Shown piece by piece: positions 5,923 to 7,469 of a stretch of 7,469 nt of DNA. The translations under genes and the position numbers were made by a program. Positions within the stretch are counted from its first letter, which is position 1. Every line of letters begins with the position of its first letter. The DNA comes from Clostridia bacterium (GTDB lineage Bacteria; Bacillota_A; Clostridia; Oscillospirales; CAG-272), in contig JAGBUD010000002.1 in assembly GCA_017630995.1 (NCBI GenBank), forward strand, positions 1-7,469, written 5' to 3'. The notes below the pieces were generated by a model, which did not search any database, was not told the origin of the DNA, and saw only the letters and a list, made by a program, of their open reading frames with translations.

Positions 5923-7434
5923 TTATTTTTCGATAATATGTAAAGTTGGGTTTACAATTGAGTCACAAGCCTTAACGTTTGTCTGCCTGATTGACATAAG
6001 GCGCATACCGATATTTTCGATAACGTTTTGCGCAGGTAGGGGCAGATTTTTCATTTCCTTGGAGTTTATCTGTCTTGATTTTGAAACTATGGAGATGTAT
6101 CTGTCGTAAACTGTGGAATTCAAGAGAGCGAAAAGACCGAAAACGAGTCTTGAGGGCATTTCCGCGGTTTTATCCTTTGTGTCTATGAAGTTCAGCTTGT
6201 TATGCGTGCTGATGTACTTATATTGCGGAAGCTCCGCCGCAAGATAAACTGCGGCATTGAGGAATCTTTCATCGCTTTTTGCGGGAATGCGCTTTATAAG
6301 TATCATATTCTTGTTTTTCTGTATGAGCGAGGGGTTAACGGGTGCAACGTACTGTCTTTTAATCGGTTGAGGGAACTTGATTTGTCCGTTATTGATGCAT
6401 TGAGTGCGTATAAGGGGCACGGTTGCGTCATTCGGCTCGGTGAAAAGAAGACCCTCGCATTTTGAATCAATAATAAGACCGGTCGACATCTTCAGTCCCA
6501 AGCTATCAAGCGTTTCGGGAAATGAGGAAATGTATTTTACAATTTTTGTATCCTCTTTGCTCTTGGGCAGTGTAAGCGCTCCCGTCAGCTCGTCAACTAT
6601 GAAGCCGTAGGGAAGCGAGCCGAGCTCGGTGCGGTACTTTCCGCTGTCGTATGACGTTGTGATGGAAACTGTTTCGGGCGCCTGTGTCTTTTTGTAGAGT
6701 GCGATAAAGCTTTTTTTGAGGGGCACTGCGCGATTCTCATTCTTCTGCTTTCCGATGAAAAGGTGAACGGAGGAAAGTGCAAGCTTCTCGCTCACTTCCT
6801 TGCGAAGCGGTGCAAGAGCCGCGGCTGACGAATAGGTCGTCGGAAGAATTATTGCAAGAACTCCGTCATTCTCAACGTTATCGCAAGCGTTCTTGAGAAA
6901 GAGGAATGCCTTGTTGATTTTGAGCTGTGATATTCCGCCAACGCCGTCTGCGTCCTCGGAATGTTTTTCTGCGAGGTCTGTGGGGGGATTTGATATCACT
7001 ATATCGTATTTGTCGGGAACCGTGTCAAAAAAAGTCACCGTATAGTGCTTCTTTGCTTCGGTCAAATAATTCTCTCTGTAGACGGTTACAAAGAGCTTGA
7101 CGGCATAGTCGTGGCGGCATTTTTTTCTGATTCTCTCAAGGTTATCCTCAAGCATATCGCAAAAGTCCGCGTTATCCTCGTAGCAGGTCAAAAATATCTG
7201 CTCAAGCTTGGGCATATTTTTGCAAAGATGTTCTATCACGGTGGCAGAGAGAATACCCGTGCCTGCACCTATATCAAGAACCGTGTACGTGGTTTTTTCT
7301 TTGTTCAGCGGTATCATATCAGCTATAAGACGCGCAGTATCCTTTTTGGTGAAAAGTCTGCCAAGACGAATATTGTCGCTTTTTGATTTTTCTCTTATGA
7401 GCTTACCTGTGTTTCTTACGGCTAAATTGAGCAT
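5923..7434 (-). CDS. DNA adenine-N6 methyltransferase, Eco57I / M.PstI-M.BsuBI type
   Basis: 503 residues, close to the ~500 of M.PstI and M.BsuBI. It is predicted to transfer a methyl group from S-adenosylmethionine to adenine N6 in a specific DNA site. Motif X region LGRLFTKKDTARLIADMI (24-41) resembles the LGQ-F/Y-FTP start of gamma-class enzymes; motif I is LDIGAGTG (53-60), the SAM-binding loop; motif II is near LTCYEDN (82-88); motif IV is SNPPT (148-152), where the usual residue after NPP is Tyr, Phe or Trp. The C-terminal half (~300-503) looks like a target-recognition region, with ALLNSTVYDRYI and SRQINSKEMKNLPLP (452-466), the latter like the Q-(I/V)-N-x-x-(E/D)-L-P ending of this group. 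The ATG is preceded by GGAGGT. No restriction endonuclease is in the window; one could lie upstream beyond 7469, so orphan status is undecided. The target site cannot be read from sequence. Confidence 0.85.
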   Translation of the reverse strand: MLNLAVRNTGKLIREKSKSDNIRLGRLFTKKDTARLIADMIPLNKEKTTYTVLDIGAGTGILSATVIEHLCKNMPKLEQIFLTCYEDNADFCDMLEDNLERIRKKCRHDYAVKLFVTVYRENYLTEAKKHYTVTFFDTVPDKYDIVISNPPTDLAEKHSEDADGVGGISQLKINKAFLFLKNACDNVENDGVLAIILPTTYSSAAALAPLRKEVSEKLALSSVHLFIGKQKNENRAVPLKKSFIALYKKTQAPETVSITTSYDSGKYRTELGSLPYGFIVDELTGALTLPKSKEDTKIVKYISSFPETLDSLGLKMSTGLIIDSKCEGLLFTEPNDATVPLIRTQCINNGQIKFPQPIKRQYVAPVNPSLIQKNKNMILIKRIPAKSDERFLNAAVYLAAELPQYKYISTHNKLNFIDTKDKTAEMPSRLVFGLFALLNSTVYDRYISIVSKSRQINSKEMKNLPLPAQNVIENIGMRLMSIRQTNVKACDSIVNPTLHIIEK

Positions 7435-7438
7435 TTTT

Positions 7439-7444
7439 ACCTCC
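7439..7444 (-). promoter_or_regulatory. Ribosome binding site of the methyltransferase gene
   Basis: GGAGGT on the minus strand, 4 bases before the ATG at 7432-7434. It supports the chosen start. The promoter is beyond the window edge. Confidence 0.75.
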
Positions 7445-7469
7445 GAAAAATTCTGCCTTGTTTTATCAA

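Noticed and set aside
6202..6610. Plus-strand frames opposite the methyltransferase gene
   Set aside because: They lie wholly antisense to the conserved coding sequence and show no domain or ribosome site of note.

Overview
The window looks like a piece of a low-to-moderate GC Firmicutes chromosome, most likely a Clostridia (Oscillospiraceae-like) gut commensal. This is inferred from the style of the two-component system, strong Shine-Dalgarno sites, TTG and GTG starts, hairpin-plus-U-tract terminators, and the resemblance of the large GTPase to a TetM-like family I associate with Clostridia. All five genes read cleanly in the standard code. There are no tRNA or rRNA genes, insertion sequences or CRISPR arrays, and no gene-free stretch longer than about 100 bases.

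Left part, plus strand (1-3254): an OmpR-type response regulator whose first few codons lie outside the window overlaps by 8 bases a membrane histidine kinase that starts with TTG. After 44 bases comes a two-domain GNAT-type acetyltransferase. No terminator separates these three genes, and a hairpin terminator follows the third, so they are probably one transcript. The kinase has two unusual traits: a very acidic low-complexity insert in its extracellular sensor, and a catalytic domain whose ATP-lid region is almost entirely missing.

Right part, minus strand (7434 down to 3258): a DNA adenine-N6 methyltransferase of the Eco57I/M.PstI-M.BsuBI type, a terminator, then an 856-residue translational GTPase. 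The two strands converge on the hairpin at 3219-3254, which can serve both.

The most interesting object is the 856-residue protein. Its first ~600 residues are a complete EF-G/TetM-type GTPase that should bind the ribosomal A site. Its last ~140 residues are a NYN/PIN-like nuclease closely resembling YacP/Rae1, the Bacillus subtilis endoribonuclease that cuts mRNA in the ribosomal A site. The fusion suggests a GTP-driven factor that enters the A site of a ribosome and cuts the mRNA there. The domain IV loop does not carry the TetM tetracycline-displacing motif, so a plain tetracycline-resistance label would probably be misleading. A second oddity is the methyltransferase catalytic motif, which reads NPPT rather than the usual NPP-aromatic.
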